Source: Paraburkholderia sp041321145
GTDB taxonomy: Bacteria > Pseudomonadota > Gammaproteobacteria > Burkholderiales > Burkholderiaceae
DNA length: 64,000 bases
Reading direction: 5' to 3'
NCBI RefSeq assembly: GCF_041321145.1
Contig: NZ_JBGGWA010000021.1
Location: 1-64,000 of the forward strand
The notes under the pieces were generated by a model. It ran no database searches, was not told where the DNA came from, and saw only the letters and a list, made by a program, of their open reading frames with translations. The position numbers and the translations under genes were made by a program. Of this stretch, positions 15,643 through 23,831 are shown piece by piece (the stretch's first letter is position 1; every line of letters starts with the position of its first letter).

Positions 15643-16470
15643 TTAGTCGTCGAGCGATTCGTGTACTGCTTCGGCACCCTGTTTCCAGTAGCTTGCCGCG
15701 CGAATGCGTGACTTGTCGACGCCGCGTTCCGTGCACAGGTGGTAGCGTACCGCGCGCATCGTCGCGGATTCGCCGGCAGCCCAGACGTAACCTTCGCCGT
15801 CTTCGGGCAGGTAGATTTCGCGAACCGCTTGCAGCAACGCCTCGCCGCGATAGCCCGATTCGCTGCGATAGCACCAGACGATATGCAGTTCGGCCCGCGT
15901 CGTGAATTCGATCTGTGCCGACGGATCGACCACTTCGATCACCGCGGCGACCCGCGTGCCGGCAGGCAGCTCTTCGAGGCGGCGGCCAATCGCCGGCAGC
16001 GCGGTATCGTCGCCGATCAGCAGATGCCAGTCGAAACCGGTCGGTATCACCAGCGACCCGCGTGGGCCGCCAACGCCGAGATACTGGCCCACTTTGGCTT
16101 GCGCGGCCCACATCGCGGCCGGCCCGGCTTCGTGCATCGCGAATTCGATGTCGAGTTCGCGCGCCTTGCCATCGAAGCGGCGCGGCGTGAAATCACGTGC
16201 AGTCGGGCGTGGCTGGCCGACGGGAAAAACGGGACCGTCAGGGCCGGCTTCCGGCAGCACGGGTTTGTCGGCGCCGGGTTCCGGGAAGAACACTTTGATG
16301 TGGTCGTCGAACGAAGCAGAGACGAAGTCGTGCAGATCCTCGCCGGTGAAAGTGACGCGAATCAGATGCGGGGTTAGCGCATGCACCTGCTTGACCCGCA
16401 ACAGACGGAACTTCAACGGATGCCGCACGCGATGGACTGTCAGATCGGCTTGGTTGTCTTTTGTCAGCAT
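15643..16470 (-). CDS. Siderophore-interacting protein (ViuB-type flavin reductase)
   Basis: The 275-aa protein belongs to the SIP/ViuB family, NAD(P)H-dependent flavoproteins that reduce ferric siderophores in the cytoplasm to free iron. The FAD-binding part lies at ~20-140, with RPTARDFTPRRFD in the place of the RxYT motif. The C-terminal NAD(P)H-binding part includes LIGDDTALPAIGRRLEELP and ends in SYWKQGAEA, characteristic of the family. I chose the ATG at 16470 because GAGGAG precedes it; a start at 16515 would overlap that site. It lies between padR and the broken MFS gene and was probably co-regulated with them. Confidence 0.85.
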   Translation of the reverse strand: MLTKDNQADLTVHRVRHPLKFRLLRVKQVHALTPHLIRVTFTGEDLHDFVSASFDDHIKVFFPEPGADKPVLPEAGPDGPVFPVGQPRPTARDFTPRRFDGKARELDIEFAMHEAGPAAMWAAQAKVGQYLGVGGPRGSLVIPTGFDWHLLIGDDTALPAIGRRLEELPAGTRVAAVIEVVDPSAQIEFTTRAELHIVWCYRSESGYRGEALLQAVREIYLPEDGEGYVWAAGESATMRAVRYHLCTERGVDKSRIRAASYWKQGAEAVHESLDD

Positions 16471-16554
16471 AAGGGTGCTACTCCTCTGTTGGTTGAGCGG
16501 CGCGCGCGGGCGCACATAGGCGCCAAGAGCACGCGAGGACCGCGCAGGGCGATC

Positions 16555-17523
16555 TCAACGGGTCTGCTTGTTGCGGCCGTTATCGCTGCCGGGATTGCCT
16601 TCGCCTTCGATTTCCTTCGTCGCGCGCATCAGGATCTCGGCGATGCGGCGCTGTTCGGCGGCCGGCACGTCGTCGCGGCGTAGCAGCGCGTGCTTCAGCG
16701 CGCGGCGCGCTTCGGTCAGTTCGGGCAGCCAGCCGCCTTCGCTGATGTCGGCCGGTTCCTCGCCGGCAAACGCGCGGCGCACGGAATCCATCTTGCGGGC
16801 GAAATGAGTCAGTTTGGCGAGCATCAATTCGACGCGGTCGCGGTTGCTGGCCAGATACTCGCGGCCCGCTTCCGACAGTTCGTAACGCTTGCGGTTGCCT
16901 TCGAGTTGCACGGTCACGTAGCCGAGTTCTTCCAGATACGTGAGCGCCGGATAGACCATGCCTGGGCTCGGACTATAGAAGCCGTTCGAGCGCGTTTCGA
17001 GCGCCTTGATCAGCTCGTAGCCGTGGCTCGGTTGCGCTTCGATCATCGAGAGCAGAAGCAACTGCAGATCGTCGGAGGTGAATTTGCGGCCGCCCGGAAA
17101 ACCGTCGCCGCCAAAGCCGCCCGGGCCACCGCCGCCGAAGCGCCCGCCGCGCCCGCCGCCGCCGTGCTCGTGATGGCGGCCGATCGCGTGCCACAACGCG
17201 TGCAGCGAGAAGCGACCGTGGCCGTGACGGCCGAAGCGGTGGCCTTGGCCGAGGTTGCCGCAGCTGCCATGGCTACGCTCGTTGCCACCAGACTCGGGCC
17301 GGTCACTGGCGCCGCGTTCTGCGCCATGAAACTCGTGCCGGTCGCCGTGCCCGCCGTGACGGCGTTCAAAGTTTTCACCGCGTGCATCGCCGCCGCGCTC
17401 GCCGCGATACTCGTAGTGGCGAGCGAACGCGTGCCAAAGCGCGTGCAGCGACGGGCGGTGATGCCCTGCGAAGAAATCTTCGTCCGCACCACGCGGATGC
17501 AAAAAGCGATGGGGATGACGCAT
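16555..17523 (-). CDS. PadR-family transcriptional regulator with a long His/Gly-rich N-terminus
   Basis: The 322-aa protein has a PadR winged helix at ~140-215 (QLLLLSMIEAQPSHGYELIKAL, SPGMVYPALTYLEELGYV) and a C-terminal helical dimerisation part. PadR proteins are usually 110-200 aa. Here ~130 extra N-terminal residues are very rich in His, Gly and Arg, with two near-copies of SLHALWHA. Such a stretch could bind a metal or heme; PadR relatives next to SIP genes respond to metals, so an iron- or nickel-sensing role is plausible. The ATG at 17523 follows GGGAG. The gene faces its own three-copy operator. Confidence 0.8.
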   Translation of the reverse strand: MRHPHRFLHPRGADEDFFAGHHRPSLHALWHAFARHYEYRGERGGDARGENFERRHGGHGDRHEFHGAERGASDRPESGGNERSHGSCGNLGQGHRFGRHGHGRFSLHALWHAIGRHHEHGGGGRGGRFGGGGPGGFGGDGFPGGRKFTSDDLQLLLLSMIEAQPSHGYELIKALETRSNGFYSPSPGMVYPALTYLEELGYVTVQLEGNRKRYELSEAGREYLASNRDRVELMLAKLTHFARKMDSVRRAFAGEEPADISEGGWLPELTEARRALKHALLRRDDVPAAEQRRIAEILMRATKEIEGEGNPGSDNGRNKQTR

Positions 17524-17542
17524 CGTGGGTACTCCCATTTGT

Positions 17543-17579
17543 GTCTTAAGATGTATCTTAAGATATATATCTTAAGATA
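17543..17579 (-). promoter_or_regulatory. Triple TCTTAAGA palindrome, predicted PadR operator
   Basis: Three exact copies of the 8-bp palindrome TCTTAAGA start at 17544, 17556 and 17570, joined by AT-rich spacers. The last two form a longer palindrome centred on TATATA. They lie 20 bp upstream of the padR start, where an autoregulated PadR protein would bind. The 12- and 14-bp spacing puts neighbouring sites on similar faces of the helix. Confidence 0.7.
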
Positions 17580-18066
17580 GTTTGTCAAACTGATTTTTCA
17601 CATCTAGGGACGTGCAACAAAGTCTGCAGGATCGAAAGAACGGCTGTTCAGATACAACAAGGTCTGCGGCCAAACGGAATTTCATGATGCGGCGCACAAT
17701 TTTTAGCGCGGCTGATCTGCAGGTGGGCCCGCTACAGAGACGAGAGTTGAGGCTCCTGTGGCTCGCGTTGGCCACGCTTGCAAAATATGGGCGTTTCTCG
17801 TCTTGCCCATTTTCCAGTTTGCACGCAACTCTTTCGAATGGAAGAACGCGTACCACGAGCCTTGCAATGGATCGCGGGGTAAAGCCCAGTCGGTCAGACG
17901 GAGGTTCCAGAATAGTGCGAAACCCCCTCTGGACTACAGGGTGTCGGACGCGTCATTCCAGCTGATTGAACCGTCCGACTCAAGCAGAGCGCTGCCGAGG
18001 CGGCTTGGCCTCGGACCGAACTTGTGGCAGCGGATATGCGGTGGCCGGGCGAGACGCGTGTCGGCG
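17580..18066. other. Intergenic stretch without recognised gene
   Basis: Both strands were read and no family was recognised. The stretch separates the padR operator from the recombinase remnant. It may hold the start of a lost divergent gene. Confidence 0.3.
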
Positions 18067-18303
18067 TCAATCGAACAGCGTCGGTAATGCCTCGAACTGA
18101 CGTGCTTGATTGCGGCGAAGCCCACAGCAGCATGCCAAACGAGCGAGCGTTGTTGCCTGAGGATAGGTGGAGTCGGTCGAAATCGACGTGTGCCGCAAAT
18201 CGTCACGCATGGCCGCGAGTTCAACACCATTTGGCAACGGGTGCGACGCACGCGAATGTCGCAACCAGAGGCCTGGACGCCCCATCCGCGTTGCCTGTTT
18301 CAC
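18067..18303 (-). pseudogene. Tyrosine recombinase (phage-type integrase), C-terminal remnant
   Basis: The minus-strand frame reads LWLRHSRASHPLPNGVELAAMRDDLRHTSI and TDSTYPQ. This is the end of the catalytic domain of an XerC/D-like tyrosine recombinase: the HxxR box region, the LRH segment and the nucleophile Tyr. The upstream ~200 residues, including the first catalytic Arg, are missing. It lies just outside the left copy of the inverted repeat that bounds the defence genes, so it may be what remains of the island's integrase. Confidence 0.6.
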
Positions 18304-18489
18304 GGGAGGTCCGCAAACTCTGCTGCTGCGAACGTACGATTTGCCGGTGGAGTGGTGAGGACTTCGCTCCGCCTAGAACCTTCCTTGCGCCAAATGCGGC
18401 GCATGTCTCCACGTTGCCAAGAACAGCCGCGGCTCTCGTGTTCGGGCTTTCTGCGCCAATGTCGTATGAGCGACTCAATTTCGGCCGGA

Positions 18490-18597
18490 GCCGACATTGG
18501 GGCGGGCTCGGTTCTACGTCAGCAATGTGGCTGATTGCTGACGATGGTGGCATCAAGCAACCCGACGGCAGCATCCTGCACCAGTGAACTCACACTC
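18490..18597 (-). repeat. Inverted repeat, left copy
   Basis: Read on the minus strand, this stretch matches 26574-26681 on the plus strand almost base for base over ~90 bp, from GAGTGTGAGTTCACTGGTG to CCACATTGCTGACGTAGAA, and then more loosely. No reading frame is conserved. The ~8 kb between the copies holds the PARIS-like genes and their neighbours. Confidence 0.75.
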
Positions 18598-18838
18598 CCG
18601 ACCCACAACCGCCGCCCTCCCAGCGACGCTTCGATGGCAGCTACCGGGCCACAACGCCCATTCGCTTGGACACCGCGACCGACAAGGGCTCGGTTAAAGC
18701 CGACGTCCCTGTGTCGTTTCCGATAAGGCCTCGATCCCGTCGCAGGGGGACTGGCGAGTTGACGTCAAGCCCTCCGTTGCAATCGCGCTCGGCCGGCGCG
18801 TCAATTTTGAACCCGCCGAGCGCGCTGGCAACTGGGAA

Positions 18839-19780
18839 TCAAGCGGCAACGGGAGCGGACAACGTTGCTAAGAAATCACGCAGGCCTTCAGGAACTCGCG
18901 ACTTCGAGGCAAGTGTATCCAGAGTGAGCCTTTGCGGATGAACTTTGGAGGTGCTAGCACGCGGGCCAAAGCGCGGGGCGCTCCCGTTTCGGTCGTCTGC
19001 CAACGCGTGAAGCCAACTCACGAAGAACATAAGCGCAAACTTTCCTCTATACCGGGTTTTCGGCGAAAGGGCTTCAAAGTCGGATCGAAGAACCGCAATC
19101 TCGTCTCCGGAAGGCTCTCTCTTGAGTTGGACAACTACTGACGCGTCGTCGGCTGTCGCCGTCACCTCGAGAAGGCTTACATCCGCAAGCCTGCTGATCT
19201 TGGTTGGTAGCGGCGCCCGAAGCTCTATGTTCAATCTCCTAGCGAGGAATAGACGGAAATTCACAGGCTTAGTTATGTCGATGAAAGTGTCATAGAGATT
19301 ACTGAAAACAGCGGCGACCTTCTGGCGGCACTCAGGCTGAGCATGGAAATGAAATTCATTCTTAAGCAGTTCGTCCAAAACCGCTTCTTCGACGATATGA
19401 TTCTCAATCGAATATGAATCAGTCATAAACACCGCCTTCGACTCGCTCATGCCACGAAGGTCATCGAAATCACGGTCTACAAAAAAATAAACGTCCTTCC
19501 CGAGATTGTTGAGATCACGGTCCAGCATTTCTTTAAGATCCAGCACATCTTTCTTGCCGTCACATGGAAAAGGTTCATATCGAAGATTTGGATCGATCTG
19601 CTTGATCCAATGAAAATAGACAATTTTGTCGTCGTCTCCTTCGAAGGCGAAAACCAACCCGCTTGGCACACTGGACCGGAACGTCACCAAGCGAGCTTTC
19701 AGGACCGCTGGCCCCTTGCGCGATGCTTTTAGAACTGAAAGATAATCTTCTTGTTCGGTGTTTTGAACTTGATTAAGCAT
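18839..19780 (-). CDS. ariB: PARIS-like AriB, DUF4435 TOPRIM protein
   Basis: The 313-aa protein is of the DUF4435 family, which has a TOPRIM-type metal-binding core. E47 (AFEGDDD), D102/D104 (FVDRDFDD) and E126 (YSIEN) fit the acidic TOPRIM/OLD positions. In PARIS, AriB is held by the AriA ATPase and released when a phage anti-restriction protein is sensed; it then acts as a nuclease (tRNA cleavage is reported for a studied AriB). I chose the ATG at 19780 because it overlaps the ariA stop by 8 bases (ATGCTTAA); the longer open frame starts inside ariA. The pairing with an AAA-15/21 ATPase in this order is the basis for the PARIS call. Confidence 0.75.
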   Translation of the reverse strand: MLNQVQNTEQEDYLSVLKASRKGPAVLKARLVTFRSSVPSGLVFAFEGDDDKIVYFHWIKQIDPNLRYEPFPCDGKKDVLDLKEMLDRDLNNLGKDVYFFVDRDFDDLRGMSESKAVFMTDSYSIENHIVEEAVLDELLKNEFHFHAQPECRQKVAAVFSNLYDTFIDITKPVNFRLFLARRLNIELRAPLPTKISRLADVSLLEVTATADDASVVVQLKREPSGDEIAVLRSDFEALSPKTRYRGKFALMFFVSWLHALADDRNGSAPRFGPRASTSKVHPQRLTLDTLASKSRVPEGLRDFLATLSAPVAA

Positions 19781-21329
19781 TGGTATCGTCCTCGTCTTCG
19801 TTCGTGCTGGCTTCTTCCATCTGATAGTTGAACGACGACGAAAGCGCCTTGGCGAATGGTTCCAAGGCGTTATCGAAAACGAATGGCGAGTGGGTAATCG
19901 CAACTACTTGAGCGCACGAAGGAGCGCTAACTACGTCCATGAGGATTTGACGTTGCCAATAGATGGAAAGTGAGAGTTCCGGTTCGTCGATTAATACGAC
20001 CTTTTTTCCTGGGAACAGGTAAAGCCGTGCAAACAATGAAATCATCTGCTTTTCGCCCGATGAAAGCGACTCAAGCGGAACCTTCTTACGAGCCGCAATG
20101 CTCTCCACGCTGACTTGAAGGTTCCTGCGATCAAGCTTCAGTACCTTACTATCGTCCGGGGGAAAGCACGTCTTTTCTGCGCCTTGGTTCGTTGGGGCCA
20201 CAGTCGTCTTATCTTCAGAAGACAGGTATCGGTTACAGTTCGTAATAAACTCTTCGACCATGAGCTCGATATCACGAGTGGCCGCGATTACCGTATTTAG
20301 CTTACTTAGGAAATAAGTCAGGAATTTATTAGATTGCTGCGGTATGTCTTCACCGCTATAGATTTTGTCGATATCAGGTATGACCACATCTCGAAATGGT
20401 CCCATGTGCATGCGACGACGTCCATCTCGGATTCTCGAGAAAAAAAGCTCCAAGGCGTCTTTGCTTGGCCGTTGTTCGAGACTCAAGTCTTCGTTTTCTA
20501 TCGCGCCACTAATCAATTCATTGATTATGTTTGCGCTGATGGTCCGGTAGCCCTCATTTGAATCGAATAGAATCGATTGATTTAGTGCGGACAGTCTCTC
20601 TGATATGTCTGACAGACCAAATCGTATATCAGCATTAAGCAATCCGCGCTTTGATATTCCGAGCCGTGATTGGATGCTTTTCTTTTTTGAATAGGGTTCA
20701 TCACTTTCACTGGACAGCGGGAGTTCGATACGTCGATACGTGGGAAGATAGACAATTTCCATGTCGCCCACGACTTCATCGAGGGCGTCTCTAATTCTAT
20801 CTATGTTTGCATTTCTTCCACGCAGTGAAGAATAGATGCTCTCACACACCTTATTAGCTTCTACGCGGGACCACCGAAACTTTGAGACGATTTTTTCATA
20901 AACTTCGTTATCTTCCAGCGATTTTGCATTTTTCAACAACCGATAATCGTAGTCAAAAAAATCTAACAACAATATGGGCTCCAAACCAATGCGCGCGGCG
21001 TGATCGATAAAGAAAGGATCTGAGAGAGCCGCTTGCGAAGCAAGAATATCTTCTGATCGGAGAATTAGTGGATCATCTAACCCGCGCAACTTGCATGTGA
21101 TCGTCTCAAACTTCAATGTGCTAAGTCGGCCAAACTGGCCCTTCAAAAACGCGTCTAGCGCCCCGAGCAACGTCGTTTTTCCCGAACCGTTCTTCGCGAT
21201 CAGTACCGTAGCCGCATACGCCGAAGATAATCCTATAGAGCGGTAGCCGTATAGATTTTCAATGCTGAAATGCTCAACGATGGATGGTTGAGCGCCGGTA
21301 CTTAGATGGTGGTCGATGTCTGCATTCAT
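19773..21329 (-). CDS. ariA: PARIS-like AriA, ABC-type AAA ATPase
   Basis: The 518-aa ATPase has Walker A at residues 45-53 (AKNGSGKTT), an ABC signature LSSGEKQM, Walker B VVLIDEPELSLS with the catalytic Glu, and a switch His in AITHSP. This is the layout of AAA_15/21 (OLD/RecF-like) ATPases. It ends by overlapping the DUF4435 gene, the gene order of PARIS, in which AriA forms a large sensor complex that holds AriB. The insert between Walker A and the signature is long (~370 residues). An alternative ATG at 21380 adds 17 residues; neither start has a strong ribosome-binding site. The DNA is visibly less GC-rich than the flanks, which suggests transfer. Confidence 0.75.
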   Translation of the reverse strand: MNADIDHHLSTGAQPSIVEHFSIENLYGYRSIGLSSAYAATVLIAKNGSGKTTLLGALDAFLKGQFGRLSTLKFETITCKLRGLDDPLILRSEDILASQAALSDPFFIDHAARIGLEPILLLDFFDYDYRLLKNAKSLEDNEVYEKIVSKFRWSRVEANKVCESIYSSLRGRNANIDRIRDALDEVVGDMEIVYLPTYRRIELPLSSESDEPYSKKKSIQSRLGISKRGLLNADIRFGLSDISERLSALNQSILFDSNEGYRTISANIINELISGAIENEDLSLEQRPSKDALELFFSRIRDGRRRMHMGPFRDVVIPDIDKIYSGEDIPQQSNKFLTYFLSKLNTVIAATRDIELMVEEFITNCNRYLSSEDKTTVAPTNQGAEKTCFPPDDSKVLKLDRRNLQVSVESIAARKKVPLESLSSGEKQMISLFARLYLFPGKKVVLIDEPELSLSIYWQRQILMDVVSAPSCAQVVAITHSPFVFDNALEPFAKALSSSFNYQMEEASTNEDEDDTNA

Positions 21330-21380
21330 GTTGTTTTGGTGATAAGCGAGTTGCCAGTCAGGCACGGGGTGTGCCACCAT

Positions 21381-22072
21381 TATCGGCTATCTGCAGTGCT
21401 TTCTTTAGCCCGATGTCAACTTGCAAGCACGCGACCCTAAGGAGCCTCACTAGCTGCCGATTTGTGCGTCGCTGCGACCTGGCATTCGCATCACCTTCTC
21501 GCGTCACGCCACCCCCAAGTTTCGCTTCCGGCAGCGCTTGATCCATCGTCGCCTAGCTTGCACAGGCTTAACGCGTGATGACGTAGCTGCGAATCTCGCT
21601 CGCGCGCCAATAGTGCTGGCACTCGCCAATCCGGATCAGCGTTGGTGACCGGGATAATTGACGCAAACACGCCATGCGTGACACGACATAGGTAACCGCC
21701 CAACCAAAGCGGCTGCGCGAATGACTTCAAAGGCGGATCGAGTAACGTTTTCGCCTTTGGAAGTCTGATGGCCGATTGCAGAGCTGAGCCGACGTCTGAA
21801 CGTCCGACCTACGATACGCGCGAATGACGGCTAGTGGCCGATTGCACCAGTTCGATGACGGTGCCCCGAGGATGTTGAATTCTCAATGGCAGCTTTCCGG
21901 CGGTTTATGCGAACGCGCACTTCCGGGCCAGAACCGGCCAGTTTCCGGCGCTCGCCATTTCGGCACGCGGACACCCGACCGGCTGTTCAGTTCAAACAGC
22001 AGACCTTCGCGCTGACTAGGATTCGTCCGTTGGTATGATGTAACTACGGGGGCAAATGAGAAGGCGGCGAAG
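21381..22072. other. Intergenic stretch with degenerate repeats
   Basis: No gene is supported. Around 21765-21960 the sequence carries phrases such as AATGACGGCTAGTGGCCGATTG and GGCAGCTTTCCGGCGG that resemble degenerate intergenic repeats of Burkholderia relatives; similar phrases occur at 26670-26690. A short frame on the minus strand (21358-21546, 62 residues) is not recognised. Confidence 0.3.
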
Positions 22073-22603
22073 ATGAGTTGGTCTATTACGGGTAGACGAG
22101 ACGGACTTGTATTGCGCGTGTCCGAAGCGGGCGTTCCAATCCTCGGCGGCACGGGTCTTTACAAGTGCGGTCCTGCGGATCACACACGCTTTGATAATGC
22201 GCTACTAAAGCGGATTGAAGAGGTAGCGTGCGAATGGACAATCACCGTTCCGAGCCAGTCCGAATTCCACATCGACCCTAACGCGGAGGGATTGTACGAG
22301 CGCGTTCAGGAGGCTCCCGATCAATCGCACGCGGCGATCTACTTCTTCTAGCTCGACGGCAACGAGTTCGTCGCATTTACGATTGTTGTGCCGGGAAGCA
22401 CGTTCGAACATATTCGCCGCCTGCTCGAACTCGCCCTGCTGTTCGACTCGCTCGAATACGTGATGACCGTGGACTTGCTAACGTTCCGCACACCGCACGC
22501 ACAGACAGAGGCGCCCACGTTGGACGAGTTCATCGACAGGAAGCCGCTGTTTATCGGCGAGCTGACGTTCCTCTTCAAGCCGATAACGCACGAACAAGAT
22601 TAA
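22073..22603 (+). pseudogene. Hypothetical gene interrupted by an in-frame amber codon
   Basis: One frame runs from the ATG at 22073 to the TAA at 22601-22603 with a single internal TAG at 22349-22351. The parts on both sides read well: LYERVQEAPDQSHAAIYFF before it and LDGNEFVAFTIVVPGSTFEHIRRLLEL after it. The full product would be 176 aa. I do not recognise a family. A GTG at 22388 could restart translation of the last 71 codons. The likeliest reading is a recent nonsense mutation. Confidence 0.5.
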
Positions 22604-22639
22604 ACGGTCAGGTAGGTCAACCACATCTCGGAGGCGAGC

Positions 22640-22995
22640 ATGGCCACAATTGAGTTATCGATTTACAGCCCGCGTTGGGGGCACGAAGACACGTACACCG
22701 TCGAACTCGAACGAAACTGCATGGAAATAACAATGGGGGCCAGAGAGGGCCGAACTGACTGGCGGGATGACCGGACCCCGAATGGAGGGGCGAGCCCTTT
22801 CAACACATCATGCAGAACGACAACATCTATCCGCCTGCGATCATCCAGGACATGTTCGAGAAGGTGTGGACGTCCTGGCTGGCGGGTGAGTTAGACGATC
22901 AACGAGCTGAAGCAGAGCTGACGGCGGTCGCCGAATGGCTCAATACAATCACACGGGCTAAACCACGTTCCGATTTCTGGAGGGCATTTTTCTAG
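22640..22995 (+). pseudogene. Hypothetical gene with a frameshift
   Basis: The first part (MATIELSIYSPRWGHEDTYTV to about residue 45) and the second part (from DPEWRGEPFQHI to SDFWRAFF) lie in neighbouring frames that meet near 22765-22775. A one-base change there would join them into a ~118-aa protein. A GAGGCGAG site precedes the first ATG. No family is recognised; the second part is helical and acidic. It sits directly behind another broken gene, which suggests the two decayed together. Confidence 0.5.
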
Positions 22996-23026
22996 CCCGT
23001 ATCGCCACTGCATGCCGGAGACCCGC

Positions 23027-23587
23027 ATGAGCGAACCCAGCACATCCGCATTCTTTGAAAAGTTCGAATCCGAAGACCTCGGTGAGGGCCTTCCACCGAT
23101 GTTCCAAGTGGCTGACGGCGGTGCTAAGAAATGGAAGCACCTCGACCAGTTGGACTTCGATTTGATCGGGTATCTCCTGTCCTGCCATCTGGTAGTCGAG
23201 CACTATATCAACGAGTTCTTGAAGACGCATTTCCCGGAACTGGATTGGCAGAATAAAGACGCGAAGATGAACTTTGCCCAGCGGGCCGCGCTGTTGACTA
23301 CGTGGGGAGAGCGGTTGGGTCAGCCTTTTAATCCGGTTCCCACCATCAAGCGATTGAATAGTCTGCGCAACAAGTTCGGCCACCAACTCGACTACACCCT
23401 GACTGCCGACGACATGAAGCCGTTTATCGACTTTCTACATGGAGTTTCGCCTTGGGAGGGACTTAAACAGGCAACCGCCAAACAGGTGCTGCATTGGGCA
23501 ACATGGTGCTGCTGCGCCTCGCTAATGAGGGCAATCGGCGAGCAGGCGGACAACGGTCATGTGCCATCGCCCGAACCGACAAGGTGA
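23027..23587 (+). CDS. HEPN-like hypothetical protein
   Basis: The 186-aa protein is mainly helical and carries R114-N-K-F-G-H119, which fits the Rx4-6H motif of HEPN domains, many of which are RNases in defence and toxin systems. The preceding helices (DFDLIGYLLSCHLVVEHYINEF) resemble the HEPN four-helix core. The ATG at 23027 has GGAG six bases ahead, better than the ATG at 23012. A single short HEPN protein could be a toxin or a subunit of the neighbouring defence genes, but no partner antitoxin (such as an MNT-type protein) is adjacent. The function is inferred from one motif. Confidence 0.5.
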   Translation: MSEPSTSAFFEKFESEDLGEGLPPMFQVADGGAKKWKHLDQLDFDLIGYLLSCHLVVEHYINEFLKTHFPELDWQNKDAKMNFAQRAALLTTWGERLGQPFNPVPTIKRLNSLRNKFGHQLDYTLTADDMKPFIDFLHGVSPWEGLKQATAKQVLHWATWCCCASLMRAIGEQADNGHVPSPEPTR

Positions 23588-23831
23588 CGGGCCGTGGTAC
23601 TTTCGAAGCCGTCACTAATTTCGCGAAGGGCGGACGGGAAGGAATGGGTCAACCTGAGACGATCGTGGTCTGTTCGAGTGCGACCAGACTCTCCTGGATG
23701 TTTGGCTGCAAAACAGCGGATGCGCATATGCTCGACAATCTTGCAAACAATTCGAAAACGACCGTCCCTTATTTCTTTGAGAATAAAACTAAACGGCGCT
23801 TTTTAATTTAATAATTTTTTGTGGCGGGTAA

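Noticed and set aside
18024..18587. 187-codon plus-strand frame
   Set aside because: It runs through the recombinase remnant (opposite strand) and the inverted repeat and has no conserved motif.
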